The notes: a model not told the origin generated them from the sequence alone. A DNA stretch of 64,000 nucleotides from Curtobacterium sp. VKM Ac-1393 (GCF_015350995.1 NZ_JADKRW010000001.1:186001-250000); one strand, 5' to 3'; shown: positions 16,862 to 25,545, counted from the stretch's first letter. Made by a program: numbers and translations.

Positions 16862-17659
16862 ATGGCGACCCGCGACGACGTCGAGTGCTGGCTGACCGAC
16901 ATGGACGGCGTGCTCGTCCACGAGAACCAGGCACTCCCCGGTGCCCCCGAGCTCATCCAGCAGTGGCTCGACGAGGGCACCGAGTTCCTGGTCCTGACGA
17001 ACAACTCGATCTTCACGCCGCGCGACCTGAGTGCCCGGCTCCGGGGTTCCGGCCTGCACGTGCCAGAGGAGCGCATCTGGACGAGCGCGCTCGCGACGGC
17101 TGACTTCTGCAAGTCGCAGATGCCCGGCGGCTCCGCGTTCGTCATCGGCGAGGCCGGCATGACCACCGCCCTGCACGAGGCCGGGTTCATCATGACCGAG
17201 ACCGCTCCCGACTACGTCGTCGTCGGCGAGACCCGCAACTACTCGTTCGAGGCGATCACCAAGGCCGTCCGCCTGATCCGCGACGGCGCACGCTTCATCG
17301 TCACCAACCCCGACGCCACCGGGCCGAGCGCCGAGGGCGTCCTGCCCGCCACGGGTGCGATCGCCGCGATGATCGAGAAGGCCACCGGCAAGCAGCCCTA
17401 CGTGGTCGGCAAGCCGAACCCGATGATGTTCCGCTCGGCGATGAACCGCATCGGCGCGCACTCCGAGAACACCGGCATGATCGGCGACCGGATGGACACC
17501 GACGTGCAGGCGGGCATCGAGGCCGGGTTGCACACGGTCCTGGTGATGACGGGGATCAGCGACCAGGCCGAGATCGACCGGTATCCGTTCCGCCCGAGCG
17601 AGGTCATCGCCGGCGTGCACGAGCTCGTCCGCACCGCCCCGTTCGAGGTCGAGCTGTAG
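16862..17659 (+). CDS. HAD-IIA family hydrolase (NagD/p-nitrophenyl phosphatase type)
   Basis: 265 residues from ATG 16862; TAGGGT at 16850-16855 lies 6 nt upstream, so the mRNA is probably leaderless. The HAD motifs are WLTDMDGVLVHE (motif I, nucleophile Asp), LVLTNNS (motif II), a C2-type cap domain, VVGKPNPMMFR (motif III Lys) and TGMIGDRMDTDVQAGIEAG (motif IV). This matches NagD/PNPase-type phosphatases of the actinobacteria. The physiological substrate is not clear (nucleotide monophosphates or sugar phosphates are typical). The methyltransferase gene starts 2 bp after its stop. Confidence 0.94.
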   Translation: MATRDDVECWLTDMDGVLVHENQALPGAPELIQQWLDEGTEFLVLTNNSIFTPRDLSARLRGSGLHVPEERIWTSALATADFCKSQMPGGSAFVIGEAGMTTALHEAGFIMTETAPDYVVVGETRNYSFEAITKAVRLIRDGARFIVTNPDATGPSAEGVLPATGAIAAMIEKATGKQPYVVGKPNPMMFRSAMNRIGAHSENTGMIGDRMDTDVQAGIEAGLHTVLVMTGISDQAEIDRYPFRPSEVIAGVHELVRTAPFEVEL

Positions 17660-17661
17660 CG

Positions 17662-18474
17662 GTGCGCTGGGACCCGTCGCGGTACGCCGCCTTCGCGGAC
17701 GACCGCGGCCGCCCCTTCCACGACCTGGTCGCGCAGGTCGCGTGGACGACGGACGACGGACGGGAGGCCCCGCGTCGCGTCGTCGACCTCGGCTGCGGTC
17801 CCGGGGGCCTCACCGCCACGTTGGCAGCGCGGTGGCGTTCGTCGCCGGTGGTCGGGATCGACAGCTCGGCGGAGATGCTCGCGTCGGCGGCGGCCGATCC
17901 CGCCGTCGCAGACCTGCCGAACCTGTCGTTCGAGCTCGGGGCGATCGAGGACTGGACCCCCGGGCCGACCGACGACGTCGTTGTGACGAACGCGGCGCTG
18001 CAGTGGGTGCAGTCGCACGTGGCCCTGCTGCCGGCGTGGCTCGACGCGATGCCGTCCGGGTCGTGGTTCGCGATGCAGGTGCCGGGCAACTTCGGCTCGC
18101 CGTCGCACGCGCTGATGCGATCGGTCGGGGCGTCCGGGCCGTGGGCCTCGGCACTCGACGGCGTGCTGCGCGAGGACCCCGTGCTCGACCCCGCCGGCTA
18201 CCTCGACATCATGCTCGACGCCGGGTTCACGGCCCGCGCGTGGGAGACGACCTACGCGCAGCTGCTGCCGGGCGAGGATCCCGTGCTCGACTGGGTGCGC
18301 GGCACCGGGTTGCGGCCGGCGCTGGCAGCCCTCGACGCCGCCGACCCCACCGGTGCGCTGACGTCGGAGTACGTCGAGCGGTACCGGTCGGCGCTGCGCG
18401 AGGCGTACCCGGCGAGCGCCCACGGCACGGTGTACCCGTTCCGCCGGGTCTTCGCCGTCGGCCGCAAGCCCTGA
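17662..18474 (+). CDS. tam: Trans-aconitate 2-methyltransferase
   Basis: 270 residues from GTG 17662, 2 bp after the HAD gene. The start MRWDPSRYAAFADDRGRPFHDL is the characteristic Tam N-terminus. VVDLGCGPGGLTATL is SAM-binding motif I, and VVTNAALQWVQSH motif IV. The C-terminal TYAQLLPGEDPVLDWVRGTGLRPAL and EYVERYRSALREAYP match the Tam substrate-binding region. The enzyme methylates trans-aconitate, an inhibitor of aconitase, at the expense of S-adenosylmethionine. Length and motifs agree with the family. Confidence 0.9.
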   Translation: MRWDPSRYAAFADDRGRPFHDLVAQVAWTTDDGREAPRRVVDLGCGPGGLTATLAARWRSSPVVGIDSSAEMLASAAADPAVADLPNLSFELGAIEDWTPGPTDDVVVTNAALQWVQSHVALLPAWLDAMPSGSWFAMQVPGNFGSPSHALMRSVGASGPWASALDGVLREDPVLDPAGYLDIMLDAGFTARAWETTYAQLLPGEDPVLDWVRGTGLRPALAALDAADPTGALTSEYVERYRSALREAYPASAHGTVYPFRRVFAVGRKP

Positions 18475-18485
18475 ACCGAGCGCCC

Positions 18486-18501
18486 TGGCAACGTGTTGCC
18501 A
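18486..18501. promoter_or_regulatory. Perfect dyad TGGCAAC-GT-GTTGCCA (candidate operator)
   Basis: Seven-base arms around GT, 66 bp upstream of the small secreted protein and 12 bp after the tam stop. The short spacer and near-continuous symmetry resemble LacI-family operators. No regulator is assigned. Confidence 0.5.
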
Positions 18502-18566
18502 TCGCCGTTGCGGCACCTCTGTCCCCTTCGGCAGACTTGCGTGGAACATCAGATTGGAGTTCCACC

Positions 18567-18977
18567 ATGGGCACTCGCGCTCGCTTCCTCACCCTGGCCG
18601 TCACCACCGGGCTCGTCGGCGCCGTCGCGCTGCCCGGCACCGCCGCCGCGGCCGTTCCGCGTGATCCGGGTGCGCCGGGCTGCGTCCTGCAGGGCATCGG
18701 CGCCGACCACCGCGCGGGCACGGTGGTCTGGCAGATCGCGTGCGACGAACGGCGCTGGGTGACCGTCGACGCCACGGCCTTCTCCGGCACACCGGACGAC
18801 CACGTCGTCGTCGACGAGCAGCAATCCGCACGGTGGGTCGAGCCCGGCGACACCTGGGTCGACGTCCTGACGGTCGAGACGGCCGGCGTCGATCAGATCC
18901 GTGCGCAGGCGATGACGAAGACCGCGCCGTCGGACTCGACCGAGCCCCCGGCGATCATCGGCGGCACCACGGGCTGA
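18567..18977 (+). CDS. Small secreted protein of unknown function
   Basis: 136 residues from ATG 18567, with TTGGAG 8 nt upstream. A signal peptide is clear (MGTRARFLTLAVTTGLVG, then ALPGTAAAAV). The mature part of about 105 residues has two cysteines (GCVLQGIG and IACDERRW) that could form a disulfide, and it is beta-rich (TVVWQIACDERRWVTVDA). No catalytic motif is visible. It is preceded by a perfect dyad that may control expression. It converges on the L,D-transpeptidase gene with a 19-bp gap. Family not recognised. Confidence 0.75.
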   Translation: MGTRARFLTLAVTTGLVGAVALPGTAAAAVPRDPGAPGCVLQGIGADHRAGTVVWQIACDERRWVTVDATAFSGTPDDHVVVDEQQSARWVEPGDTWVDVLTVETAGVDQIRAQAMTKTAPSDSTEPPAIIGGTTG

Positions 18978-18996
18978 CCCGTGCCTGGCGGACGCG

Positions 18997-19869
18997 CTAC
19001 TGCACCGTCACGAGGGTGCCGAGGGGCAGCGAGTTCACCGCGGCGACGGCCTCGGCATCGAGGCGGACGCAGCCGTGCGAGACCGAGCCCGAGGTCGTGG
19101 CGTTCCAGTGCAGGCCGATCAACCCGCCGTCGTGGCCGCCGTACGGCTCGTCGGCGACCCCCGAGTGCAGCGACGTGAGCTGGATCGGGTGGTCGCCCGT
19201 GCCCTGCGTCGGGTCGACGTAGCGCTGCTCGAGGTACCCGGTCACGTTCGTCGGCGTCGGGGTGTCCGCCGTGCCGACTCCGGCGTCGAAGCGCTGCAGG
19301 GTCGCGCCGGCCGCGCTCACGACGGACACGGTCTGGTCGGTCGTCGAGATCACGATCCGGGAGCGCGGTGTCGCCGCCTTCCGGAGCGCGCGCACCGGTA
19401 CCCACGCCGCGGTCTGCGCGGCGGCACCGGTGGTCCCCGCGGCCGACGGCAGCTGCTGGCGGGCCGGGGTGAGGACGAGTTCCCAGTCGCCGTCGCGTTC
19501 GAGGCCGACGACCGTGGTGGGCTGCCGCATGAAGTCCCGCGCGGCGAGACGGGCGACGGGTTCGTCGCGGTGGGCACCGAACAGTGGTGCGTCCGCGGTC
19601 AGGTGGAACACGGTGTCCGACCGCACGGTGCGGTCGAAGGGCATCAGGCCGGCGATGACGGCGGAGTACTGCGCTTCGGGCAGCTTCGCGACCGCGGCGG
19701 CATCGACGTGCGGGACGGCCGGCGCGGCACTGGCCGGTCCCGAGGCCGGGGGCGTCCCCGGCGCCGCGGCGGTGCGGTCGCCGCCGAGGAACGCGTTCGT
19801 GACGAGCCCGGCGGCGGCGAGCACGGCCAGTGCGGCACCGGCGGCGGTCCAGATGGTGCGCGTGCGCAT
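18997..19869 (-). CDS. L,D-transpeptidase (YkuD domain), membrane-anchored
   Basis: 290 residues from ATG 19869 with GGAG 8 nt upstream. One N-terminal hydrophobic segment (TAAGAALAVLAAAGLVTNAFLG) is an uncleaved anchor or signal. The YkuD domain is C-terminal: IQLTSLHSG...., GLIGLHWNATTSGSVSHGCVRLD, with catalytic C267 in SHGCVRL and the upstream His. These enzymes form 3-3 peptidoglycan cross-links or attach proteins to the wall. A middle domain of ~110 residues before YkuD is of unknown fold. It lies next to another exported enzyme (PAP2) on the same strand, 150 bp apart. Confidence 0.92.
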   Translation of the reverse strand: MRTRTIWTAAGAALAVLAAAGLVTNAFLGGDRTAAAPGTPPASGPASAAPAVPHVDAAAVAKLPEAQYSAVIAGLMPFDRTVRSDTVFHLTADAPLFGAHRDEPVARLAARDFMRQPTTVVGLERDGDWELVLTPARQQLPSAAGTTGAAAQTAAWVPVRALRKAATPRSRIVISTTDQTVSVVSAAGATLQRFDAGVGTADTPTPTNVTGYLEQRYVDPTQGTGDHPIQLTSLHSGVADEPYGGHDGGLIGLHWNATTSGSVSHGCVRLDAEAVAAVNSLPLGTLVTVQ

Positions 19870-20022
19870 GACGTGACTCCGAGCAGTGGTGATGAGCGGC
19901 GGGGGCGCCGAGTGGTGGTGAGCACCGAGGGGTGGTGAGCGCGGGGGCGGGGAGCCGAGGGCCGGTGCCCGCGGGGTGCGGGCACCGGCCGGTCGCATCG
20001 GTGGTGCGGTGGGGCGAGCGGG

Positions 20023-21834
20023 TCAGCCGCTGACGACCGGCAGGTGGATGCCGGTCCCGCCCGTGGTCGTGCCGGGGCCGGTCGCCGCGCCGGTTCCCGC
20101 GCCGCCGGTGCCGGTTCCCGTTCCGCCTGTCGCCGCCGGGGTGACGGTGATGGCGAGCGGTACGGCCAGCACCGAGTCGCCCGTGCTGGCGACCAGGTCG
20201 ATCGTGTGCGCACCGGTGGCGGTGCCGACGGGGATCGTCACGGCACCGTCGACCGTGCCGTCGGCGGCGACGGTCAGCGTGCCCACCGTGACGGGGTCGG
20301 AGTGCAGGACGACCGACAGCGTCGCACCGGCGGTGAAGCCCGTGCCCGCCAGCGCCAGCGCCGACCCGGCTGCGACCGACGAACCGTGCGGCGCGGTGAG
20401 GACCCCGGTCAGCACCCGCGCGGCGCCGCCGGTCGACAGGACCCGCACGGCGCCGTCGGTCGCGACGGACACGGTGGCGCTCGTCGCGGCGGCGAGGTCG
20501 AGTCGCTCCCAGGAGCCGTTCGCCGTGCCGGTCTGGTCGAGCGGGTAGCCCGAGCCGATCTCGGTCTGGGCGAGCACCGAGGTGCGCTGGGCGTCCGTCA
20601 GCGTCGGGAACGCGGTGCGGAGCAGGCTCCCCGCGCCGGCGGGGACGGAGGGCGCCTGGCCGACGGTCCCGGTCGTCGCGAACCCGTAGGTCATGCGCTC
20701 CCGGTAGACCTGCACGGCCGAGGCGCGGTCGGTCACGACCTGGGCGGTGCCGCCGGGGATCGCCTTCCCGCCGTAGGGGTTGTTCGTGTAGGGGCGCTCC
20801 TTGGCGATGCAGTTCGCCAGGGTGTCGCCGCACTGCTGCTCGAGGTACCGCACGAGCTCGGCCCGGGCGGGCTCGAGCACGTCGGTGCGGTACTGGGTGT
20901 CGGACCAGCGGGCGGCGAGGGCGGCTTCGCCGTCGATGCGACCGCCCATGATGTCGAGCGGGTAGTGCACGCCGAGGACGATGCGGTCGTTGCCGTTCTC
21001 GGAGGTGCGGGCGAGGATCTCCGGCGCGAGCTCGGGGACGAGCGTCGCCAGGGTGATGCCGGCCTGGTACGCGGTGGTGGTGTGCCCGCTGGGGTACGAG
21101 CCGCCGGTGCAGATGCCCGCGGTGCCGTAGCCGGGGTCGAGCACGACGTCGTTCGGCGAGAACTCGTGCGTGGTGTCCGTGGCGACCGGGACGCGGGTGA
21201 TGTCGAGCGTGCCGTCGGCCGAGGCCCACGCCGTGCCGGCGCGGTTCGCGGCGACCGACGAGGCGTTCACCGTCGCCGGTGCGCAGCCGACCTGGTCGTC
21301 GCCCGCGGGCAGCGTCGCCGTGGTGGTCGCGGGCAGGTACGGGCGGGGGTAGCTGTAGTGCGCCTTCGCGGTGCCGGTGCTGACGTACGCGCCGGTGGTG
21401 CCGTTGGAGCTGTTGATGAGCGCGGTCGTGAGTGGCAGCGCCCCCGACGAGCGGCCCTGCACGTACGCCTTCTCGAGCACGTCGCCGAGCCCCTGGGCGA
21501 CCGTGGAGGACTGGTCGTAGGCGGTGTTCGTGGCGTTCTGGTACTCGGAGTCCTGCAGCGCGGTGAACTGCTGCGCCTTCGTGGCGTTCTGGTTGATCCA
21601 CGACGTCAGCTGGTCGTTCTTCGCCAGCGTGGCCGGGTCGACGACGGTGCCGTGCAGGTCGTTGGCGCCGCTCGACGTCCAGAAGTGGTCGTAGCCGCTC
21701 AGCAGCGAGACGAGGTCGGGCTTCGCGGTGTCGCTCGGGTACGTCGTGGCGGCCTGGCCGACGAGGGGTGTCCCGAGCACGAGTGCGGTCGCGGCGACGG
21801 CGACGGTCACCCCGCGGACAGCGGTTCTGCGCAT
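20023..21834 (-). CDS. Secreted PAP2-family acid phosphatase with C-terminal Ig-like domain
   Basis: 603 residues from ATG 21834 (no strong Shine-Dalgarno; a GAGAGGAG lies ~30 nt upstream). A signal peptide ends near VGQAATTYP. The class A acid phosphatase / PAP2 motifs occur in order: KAHYSYPRP, SYPSGHTTTAY and NDRIVLGVHYPLDIMGG (catalytic His residues and Arg). A bacterial Ig-like beta domain follows (GSALALAGTGFTAGATLSVVLHSDP). The tail is a Gly/Thr-rich linker ending LPVVSG directly at the stop, with no membrane helix, so a sortase anchor is absent. The likely role is extracellular release of phosphate from organic phosphates. Confidence 0.92.
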   Translation of the reverse strand: MRRTAVRGVTVAVAATALVLGTPLVGQAATTYPSDTAKPDLVSLLSGYDHFWTSSGANDLHGTVVDPATLAKNDQLTSWINQNATKAQQFTALQDSEYQNATNTAYDQSSTVAQGLGDVLEKAYVQGRSSGALPLTTALINSSNGTTGAYVSTGTAKAHYSYPRPYLPATTTATLPAGDDQVGCAPATVNASSVAANRAGTAWASADGTLDITRVPVATDTTHEFSPNDVVLDPGYGTAGICTGGSYPSGHTTTAYQAGITLATLVPELAPEILARTSENGNDRIVLGVHYPLDIMGGRIDGEAALAARWSDTQYRTDVLEPARAELVRYLEQQCGDTLANCIAKERPYTNNPYGGKAIPGGTAQVVTDRASAVQVYRERMTYGFATTGTVGQAPSVPAGAGSLLRTAFPTLTDAQRTSVLAQTEIGSGYPLDQTGTANGSWERLDLAAATSATVSVATDGAVRVLSTGGAARVLTGVLTAPHGSSVAAGSALALAGTGFTAGATLSVVLHSDPVTVGTLTVAADGTVDGAVTIPVGTATGAHTIDLVASTGDSVLAVPLAITVTPAATGGTGTGTGGAGTGAATGPGTTTGGTGIHLPVVSG

Positions 21835-21936
21835 GTGTGGTGGCCGCTCGGAGACCGAACGGCGCTCCTCTCTTGGTACCGACTTGGAATCACCATGACG
21901 GTAGGAAGACGCGGTTGCCAACGCGCGAACGGGGGT

Positions 21937-22827
21937 CTACCGCGAGGTGAACCGGACCGCAGGCTGTGCGGGTTCGAATCCCCGGGCCTCCAGGGCGAAC
22001 GCCGCCATCGGCGGCACCGAACGCCACCGCTTCGCCAGGCGACGCGGGCGGTCGTCGCGCCACGCGACCATGCCGCCCGCGACGATGCCGAACGCCAGCA
22101 CCAGGAACGAGAACAGGCCGATCAGCCCGAGGCCCACGAGCCGTCCGGTGTCCGACGCGTCGGCGGTCGCGGAGTAGCCGATCGACCCGAAGTCCCAGAA
22201 CGCGTGCAGCAGCACCGGAACGAGCAGTGACCCGGTCACCCGGCGGGCGACGTAGAGCGTGGAGCCGAACGACCCCGCGAACACGACCTGCAGCAGCGTC
22301 GGGCCGATCCCGGCACCGGCGAGCGCGTTGAGCAGGTGCAGCAGCCCGAACAGCGCGCAGGACAGGGCCCACACGCCGAACTCGGGCAGCCGGCGTCGGA
22401 GCCCGACCAGGAGCGTCCCGCGGGCCATCAGCTCCTCGAACACGCCGACGAACAGCACCCCGACGGTGAGCAGCAGGAAGTAGCGCACGGGGAGGGCTGC
22501 CCAGTCGATGAACGGCAGGCGCGCGACGCACACCACCAGCACGAGGGCCGGAGCCAGCGCCGACCAGCGCAGCGGCGTCCGGGTGCGGCCGACCGTCGCG
22601 ATCCGCCACCACCCGAGCCCCGTGACGACCACGGCGAGCGCGACGACCGCGATGCCCTCCGGCACGACCAGCGCACGCGCGACGCTGTCGACGGTCTGGC
22701 CGAGGGTGGGGTAGTCGTCGCTCGGGCGCGACCGCCACGCGCTGATCGCCGCGAAGACCACGAGCGGCGCGAGCCCGATGAGCAGCGAGGGCGGGACCGG
22801 CCAACGGCGGCGACGGGGTGGGTGCAC
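21937..22827 (-). CDS. CPBP-family intramembrane metalloprotease (second in window)
   Basis: 296 residues from GTG 22827, about eight membrane helices. CPBP motifs are FVGVFEELMARGTLLVGL (Glu-Glu), SCALFGLLHLLNALAG (His) and LLVPVLLHAFWDFG (His/Asp). The arrangement is the canonical one for prokaryotic Abi/CAAX-like proteases. It is divergent from the DtxR-type regulator with 37 bp between starts, so one regulatory region serves both. It has no operon partner. Substrate unknown. Confidence 0.9.
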   Translation of the reverse strand: MHPPRRRRWPVPPSLLIGLAPLVVFAAISAWRSRPSDDYPTLGQTVDSVARALVVPEGIAVVALAVVVTGLGWWRIATVGRTRTPLRWSALAPALVLVVCVARLPFIDWAALPVRYFLLLTVGVLFVGVFEELMARGTLLVGLRRRLPEFGVWALSCALFGLLHLLNALAGAGIGPTLLQVVFAGSFGSTLYVARRVTGSLLVPVLLHAFWDFGSIGYSATADASDTGRLVGLGLIGLFSFLVLAFGIVAGGMVAWRDDRPRRLAKRWRSVPPMAAFALEARGFEPAQPAVRFTSR

Positions 22828-22851
22828 GTCCCGGTTGTACCAGTCTCGCCG

Positions 22852-22857
22852 TACGAT
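22852..22857 (+). promoter_or_regulatory. -10 box TACGAT for the DtxR-type regulator (leaderless)
   Basis: TACGAT with 7 nt to the ATG at 22865 predicts a leaderless transcript. A TACAAC element on the other strand at about 22835-22840 could serve the divergent CPBP gene. Confidence 0.5.
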
Positions 22858-22864
22858 TGGCGGT

Positions 22865-23554
22865 ATGCGCCTGCCCTCCTTGTCGACGATGGCAGAGGAC
22901 TACGTCAAGCTCATCTGGAAGGCCGGCGAGCGCGGTGGCGGTGGACTCGCCACCCGCGACATCGCCGCGTCGCTGAAGGTGTCGGCCTCGACGGTGTCCG
23001 GCAACCTCAAGAAGCTCGACCGTGACGGCCTCATCGAGCACACCCCGTACTACGGCGTCGTGCTCACCCCGCTCGGGCAGCAGGTCGCGGTGGCGATGGT
23101 CCGGCGGCACCGGCTGATCGAGTCGTTCCTGGTGTCGCGCCTCGGCTACACCTGGGACGAGGTCCACACCGAGGCCGAGGCGCTGGAGCACGCCGTCTCG
23201 GAGCGGTTCCTCGACCGGGTCGACGCCGACCTCGGTCACCCGACCCACGACCCGCACGGCGACCCGATCCCCGCCGCCGACGGCACCGTCCCCGCCACGC
23301 TCGGGGTCCTGCTCGGCGCGGTCGAGCCCGGCGCGTGCGGCACGGTCGACCGGGTGTCCGACGACGACCCCTCGCTGCTGCGGTACTTCGACGAGCTCGG
23401 GGTCGGTCTCGGCACGCACCTGCGGGTCGAACAGGTGCGGGACTACGCCGGCGTCATCGCGGTGTCGCGCCGCGGGGTGGACGGTGCCGAGGCGCTCGTC
23501 GACCTGCCGGCGGCCGCGGCGACCGCGATCTGGCTGGCCCCCGACGCCGACTGA
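22865..23554 (+). CDS. DtxR/MntR-family metal-dependent regulator
   Basis: 229 residues from ATG 22865 (an alternative ATG lies at 22889). The N-terminal winged helix has MAEDYVKLIWKAGERGGGGLATRDIAASLKVSASTVSGNLKKL, followed by the dimerisation/metal-binding helices (VAMVRRHRLIESFLVSRLGYTWDEVHTEAEALEHAVSERF), where H, E and D residues form the metal sites. A FeoA/SH3-like third domain closes the protein. Such proteins repress Mn or Fe uptake genes when metal is bound. No transporter is adjacent, so the metal and the regulon are uncertain. Confidence 0.93.
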   Translation: MRLPSLSTMAEDYVKLIWKAGERGGGGLATRDIAASLKVSASTVSGNLKKLDRDGLIEHTPYYGVVLTPLGQQVAVAMVRRHRLIESFLVSRLGYTWDEVHTEAEALEHAVSERFLDRVDADLGHPTHDPHGDPIPAADGTVPATLGVLLGAVEPGACGTVDRVSDDDPSLLRYFDELGVGLGTHLRVEQVRDYAGVIAVSRRGVDGAEALVDLPAAAATAIWLAPDAD

Positions 23555-23579
23555 CGCGAGCGCGCCCGTACCCGCGCGT

Positions 23580-23695
23580 CCGTCCCCGTCCCCGTCCCCG
23601 TCCCCGTCGAGGTTCCGAAATCTTGGAACCTCGACGCGCCCACGGGCCGCACGTGGAACCTCGGCGGCGGGCCGACGGCGTGTTGTGGAACCTGA
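23580..23695. repeat. CCCCGT tandem repeat followed by GAGGTTCC elements (repeat family C)
   Basis: A hexamer microsatellite (GTCCCC repeated about five times, 23580-23606) leads into a hairpin at 23606-23635 built from GTCGAGGTTCC and its complement around GAAATCTT. Two more inverted half-copies (GTGGAACCT) begin near 23653 and 23685. It follows the DtxR stop. Confidence 0.8.
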
Positions 23696-23724
23696 CGCGA
23701 GCTCCCCGAGCCCGGCCCGCCCCG

Positions 23725-23774
23725 TGACGGACGGGAGGCCCGTGGCGGCGTCGCCACGGGCCTCCCGTCCGTCA
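23725..23774. repeat. Repeat family A palindrome between convergent genes (likely terminator)
   Basis: Perfect dyad with 23-base arms around a 4-base loop; the core words are GGACGGGAGGCCCG and CGGGCCTCCCGTCC. It lies 23 bp from the HEAT gene stop and 170 bp after the DtxR stop, i.e. in a convergent gap. Such a hairpin would end transcription from both sides, though no T-run is present. Confidence 0.85.
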
Positions 23775-23797
23775 GGTGCGGACGTCCACCGCCGCAC

Positions 23798-24442
23798 TCA
23801 CCCCTTGGCGGACCGGGTGCGGCCGAGCGCGACCTCGCGCCGAGCCCGCTCGAGGGCGAGCAGCGACGCCGCGTCCGGGTCGTGCAGCAGCCGCTCGGTG
23901 TCGGCGACGTGGTCCCGCACGGCCTCGGAGCCACGCGCAGCGGCGGCCTCGAGCACCGGCGAGACGATCTCCTCGCCCAGACCGACGAGGGAGCGCGACA
24001 GGCTGAGCCGCCGTTCGCGCGGACCGGCGCCGAGCTGCACCGCGAGCGTCCGGGCCAGGTCGACCCGCTCGTCGTCGGGCACGAGCGCGACGGCCGTTCG
24101 CCAGGAGGCTCGGAGCACCTCGTCGTCGCGGTCCTGGAGCAGCGGGCGTACCGACGGCCACACTGCGGGGTCGCCGACCTTCGACAGGGTGTGCAGCGCC
24201 TGGCTGCGGGCCTGCGGTTCGGGCCGCTCGAGTTCACGGACCACACGGGGCACGACGTCGTCCGCCGGGTGCCGGGTGAGTGCCCACGTGAGCATGTCGC
24301 GCACGAAGAAGTCCGGTTCGACCGTGCACTGTGCGACGAGCACGTCGAGGTCACCGGCGTCCGGAGTGGTGCCGGCGGCCATCACGGCCTGCAGTCGCAC
24401 CGAGGAGCGAGGGTCGGCGAGGGCATCGGTGAGCGCGGTCAT
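23798..24442 (-). CDS. HEAT-repeat protein
   Basis: 214 residues from ATG 24442. It consists of about six helical HEAT-type repeats, e.g. LADPRSSVRLQAVMAAG, DVVPRVVRELERPEPQARSQALHTLSKVGD and VRPLLQDRDDEVLRASWRTAVALV. Such alpha-solenoids act as protein-binding scaffolds. Similar small actinobacterial HEAT proteins are mostly uncharacterised. There is no signal peptide or membrane segment, so it is cytoplasmic. It is divergent from the aldo/keto reductase gene, about 110 bp apart. A TTGACA (24474-24479, minus strand) may be its -35. Confidence 0.85.
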   Translation of the reverse strand: MTALTDALADPRSSVRLQAVMAAGTTPDAGDLDVLVAQCTVEPDFFVRDMLTWALTRHPADDVVPRVVRELERPEPQARSQALHTLSKVGDPAVWPSVRPLLQDRDDEVLRASWRTAVALVPDDERVDLARTLAVQLGAGPRERRLSLSRSLVGLGEEIVSPVLEAAAARGSEAVRDHVADTERLLHDPDAASLLALERARREVALGRTRSAKG

Positions 24443-24553
24443 GGGTCCATGCAACCCGCTGCCACCGGGGCCGTGTCAAGCCTCGGGGCATAACGTCGGC
24501 CGAGGAGCGGTCCGCACGGAGGACCACTCGCCTGACCACGAAAGGACCCCCGT

Positions 24554-25507
24554 ATGCCCCGCATCGGTACCAGTGACCTCCACGTGTTCCCCCTCGCCCT
24601 CGGCGGCAACGTGTTCGGGTGGACGGCGGACGAGTCGACCTCGCACCAGGTCCTCGACGCCTACACCGCGGCGGGCGGCGACTTCATCGACACCGCCGAC
24701 GTGTACTCCGCGTGGGCTCCCGGCAACGAGGGCGGTGAGTCCGAGCGGGTCATCGGTTCCTGGCTGGCGGCCTCGGGCAAGCGGGACGACGTCGTCATCG
24801 CCACGAAGGGCTCGCAGCACCCGCAGTTCCAGGGCCTCGGCGCGGACACCGTCGCCGCTGCCGCCCGTGCCAGCCTGCAGCGCCTCGGCACCGACCGGAT
24901 CGACCTGTACTACGCGCACTTCGACGACCAGTCGACCCCGCTCGAGGAGACCGTCCGCGCCTTCGACCAGCTCGTCACGGACGGCATCGTCCGGTACACC
25001 GCGATCTCGAACTACTCGAAGGACCGCGCCGAGGAGTGGATCCGCATCGCGACGGAGAACGGCCTCGCGCAGCCCGTCGCGATCCAGCCGCACTACAACC
25101 TGGTCACCCGCCAGCCCTACGAGTCCGAGATCGCCCCGCTCGCCCACGCGCACGGCCTCGGCGTCGTGCCGTACTTCGCACTCGCCGCAGGGTTCCTGAC
25201 CGGCAAGTACCGGACCAAGGACGACTTCGCCGGTAAGGACCGCGAGGGCCAGGTCTCCGGGTACTTCACCGACGAGGGCCTGGCGGTCGTCGATGCGCTG
25301 TCCACGATCGCCGAGGCCCACAGCACCGAACTCGCGACCGTCGCGCTGGCCTGGCTGCAGGCGCAGCCCGACGTCGTCGCGCCGATCGCCAGCGCCCGGA
25401 ACACCGAGCAGCTGCCCGCGCTGCTGGCCTCGGCCGACCTCGAGCTCAGCGCCGACGAGCTGCAGACCCTGTCCAACGTGTCGGCGAAGGTCCCTGCGAC
25501 CGCCTGA
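24554..25507 (+). CDS. Aldo/keto reductase
   Basis: 317 residues from ATG 24554, with GAAAGGA upstream. The (beta/alpha)8 enzyme motifs are FIDTADVYSAW (catalytic Asp and Tyr), VVIATKG (catalytic Lys), DRIDLYYAHFDD (His), GIVRYTAISNYS and the C-terminal NADPH-binding IASARNTEQLPALLAS. It belongs to the YajO/Gcy-like group of short-loop AKRs. Reduction of aldehydes or ketones with NADPH is expected; the substrate is unknown. A long perfect hairpin follows its stop. Confidence 0.93.
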   Translation: MPRIGTSDLHVFPLALGGNVFGWTADESTSHQVLDAYTAAGGDFIDTADVYSAWAPGNEGGESERVIGSWLAASGKRDDVVIATKGSQHPQFQGLGADTVAAAARASLQRLGTDRIDLYYAHFDDQSTPLEETVRAFDQLVTDGIVRYTAISNYSKDRAEEWIRIATENGLAQPVAIQPHYNLVTRQPYESEIAPLAHAHGLGVVPYFALAAGFLTGKYRTKDDFAGKDREGQVSGYFTDEGLAVVDALSTIAEAHSTELATVALAWLQAQPDVVAPIASARNTEQLPALLASADLELSADELQTLSNVSAKVPATA

Positions 25508-25545
25508 CCCGGAGCCCGCCTCGCCCGGCGACCGCCTCGACCTCG

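Noticed and set aside
21965..21995. tRNA-like T-arm word GGTTCGAATCC followed by CCTCCA on the plus strand
   Set aside because: No matching acceptor, D-arm or anticodon arm upstream, and the T-stem pairs poorly. The stretch is the C-terminal coding part of the CPBP gene on the other strand.
20044..22230. 728-codon plus-strand open frame over the PAP2 gene
   Set aside because: Antisense shadow; no start context and no domain similarity, while the minus strand encodes clear motifs.
23580..23606. CCCCGT hexamer repeat as a phase-variable promoter
   Set aside because: It lies downstream of the DtxR gene in a convergent gap, not in a promoter or reading frame, so slippage would not switch a gene.
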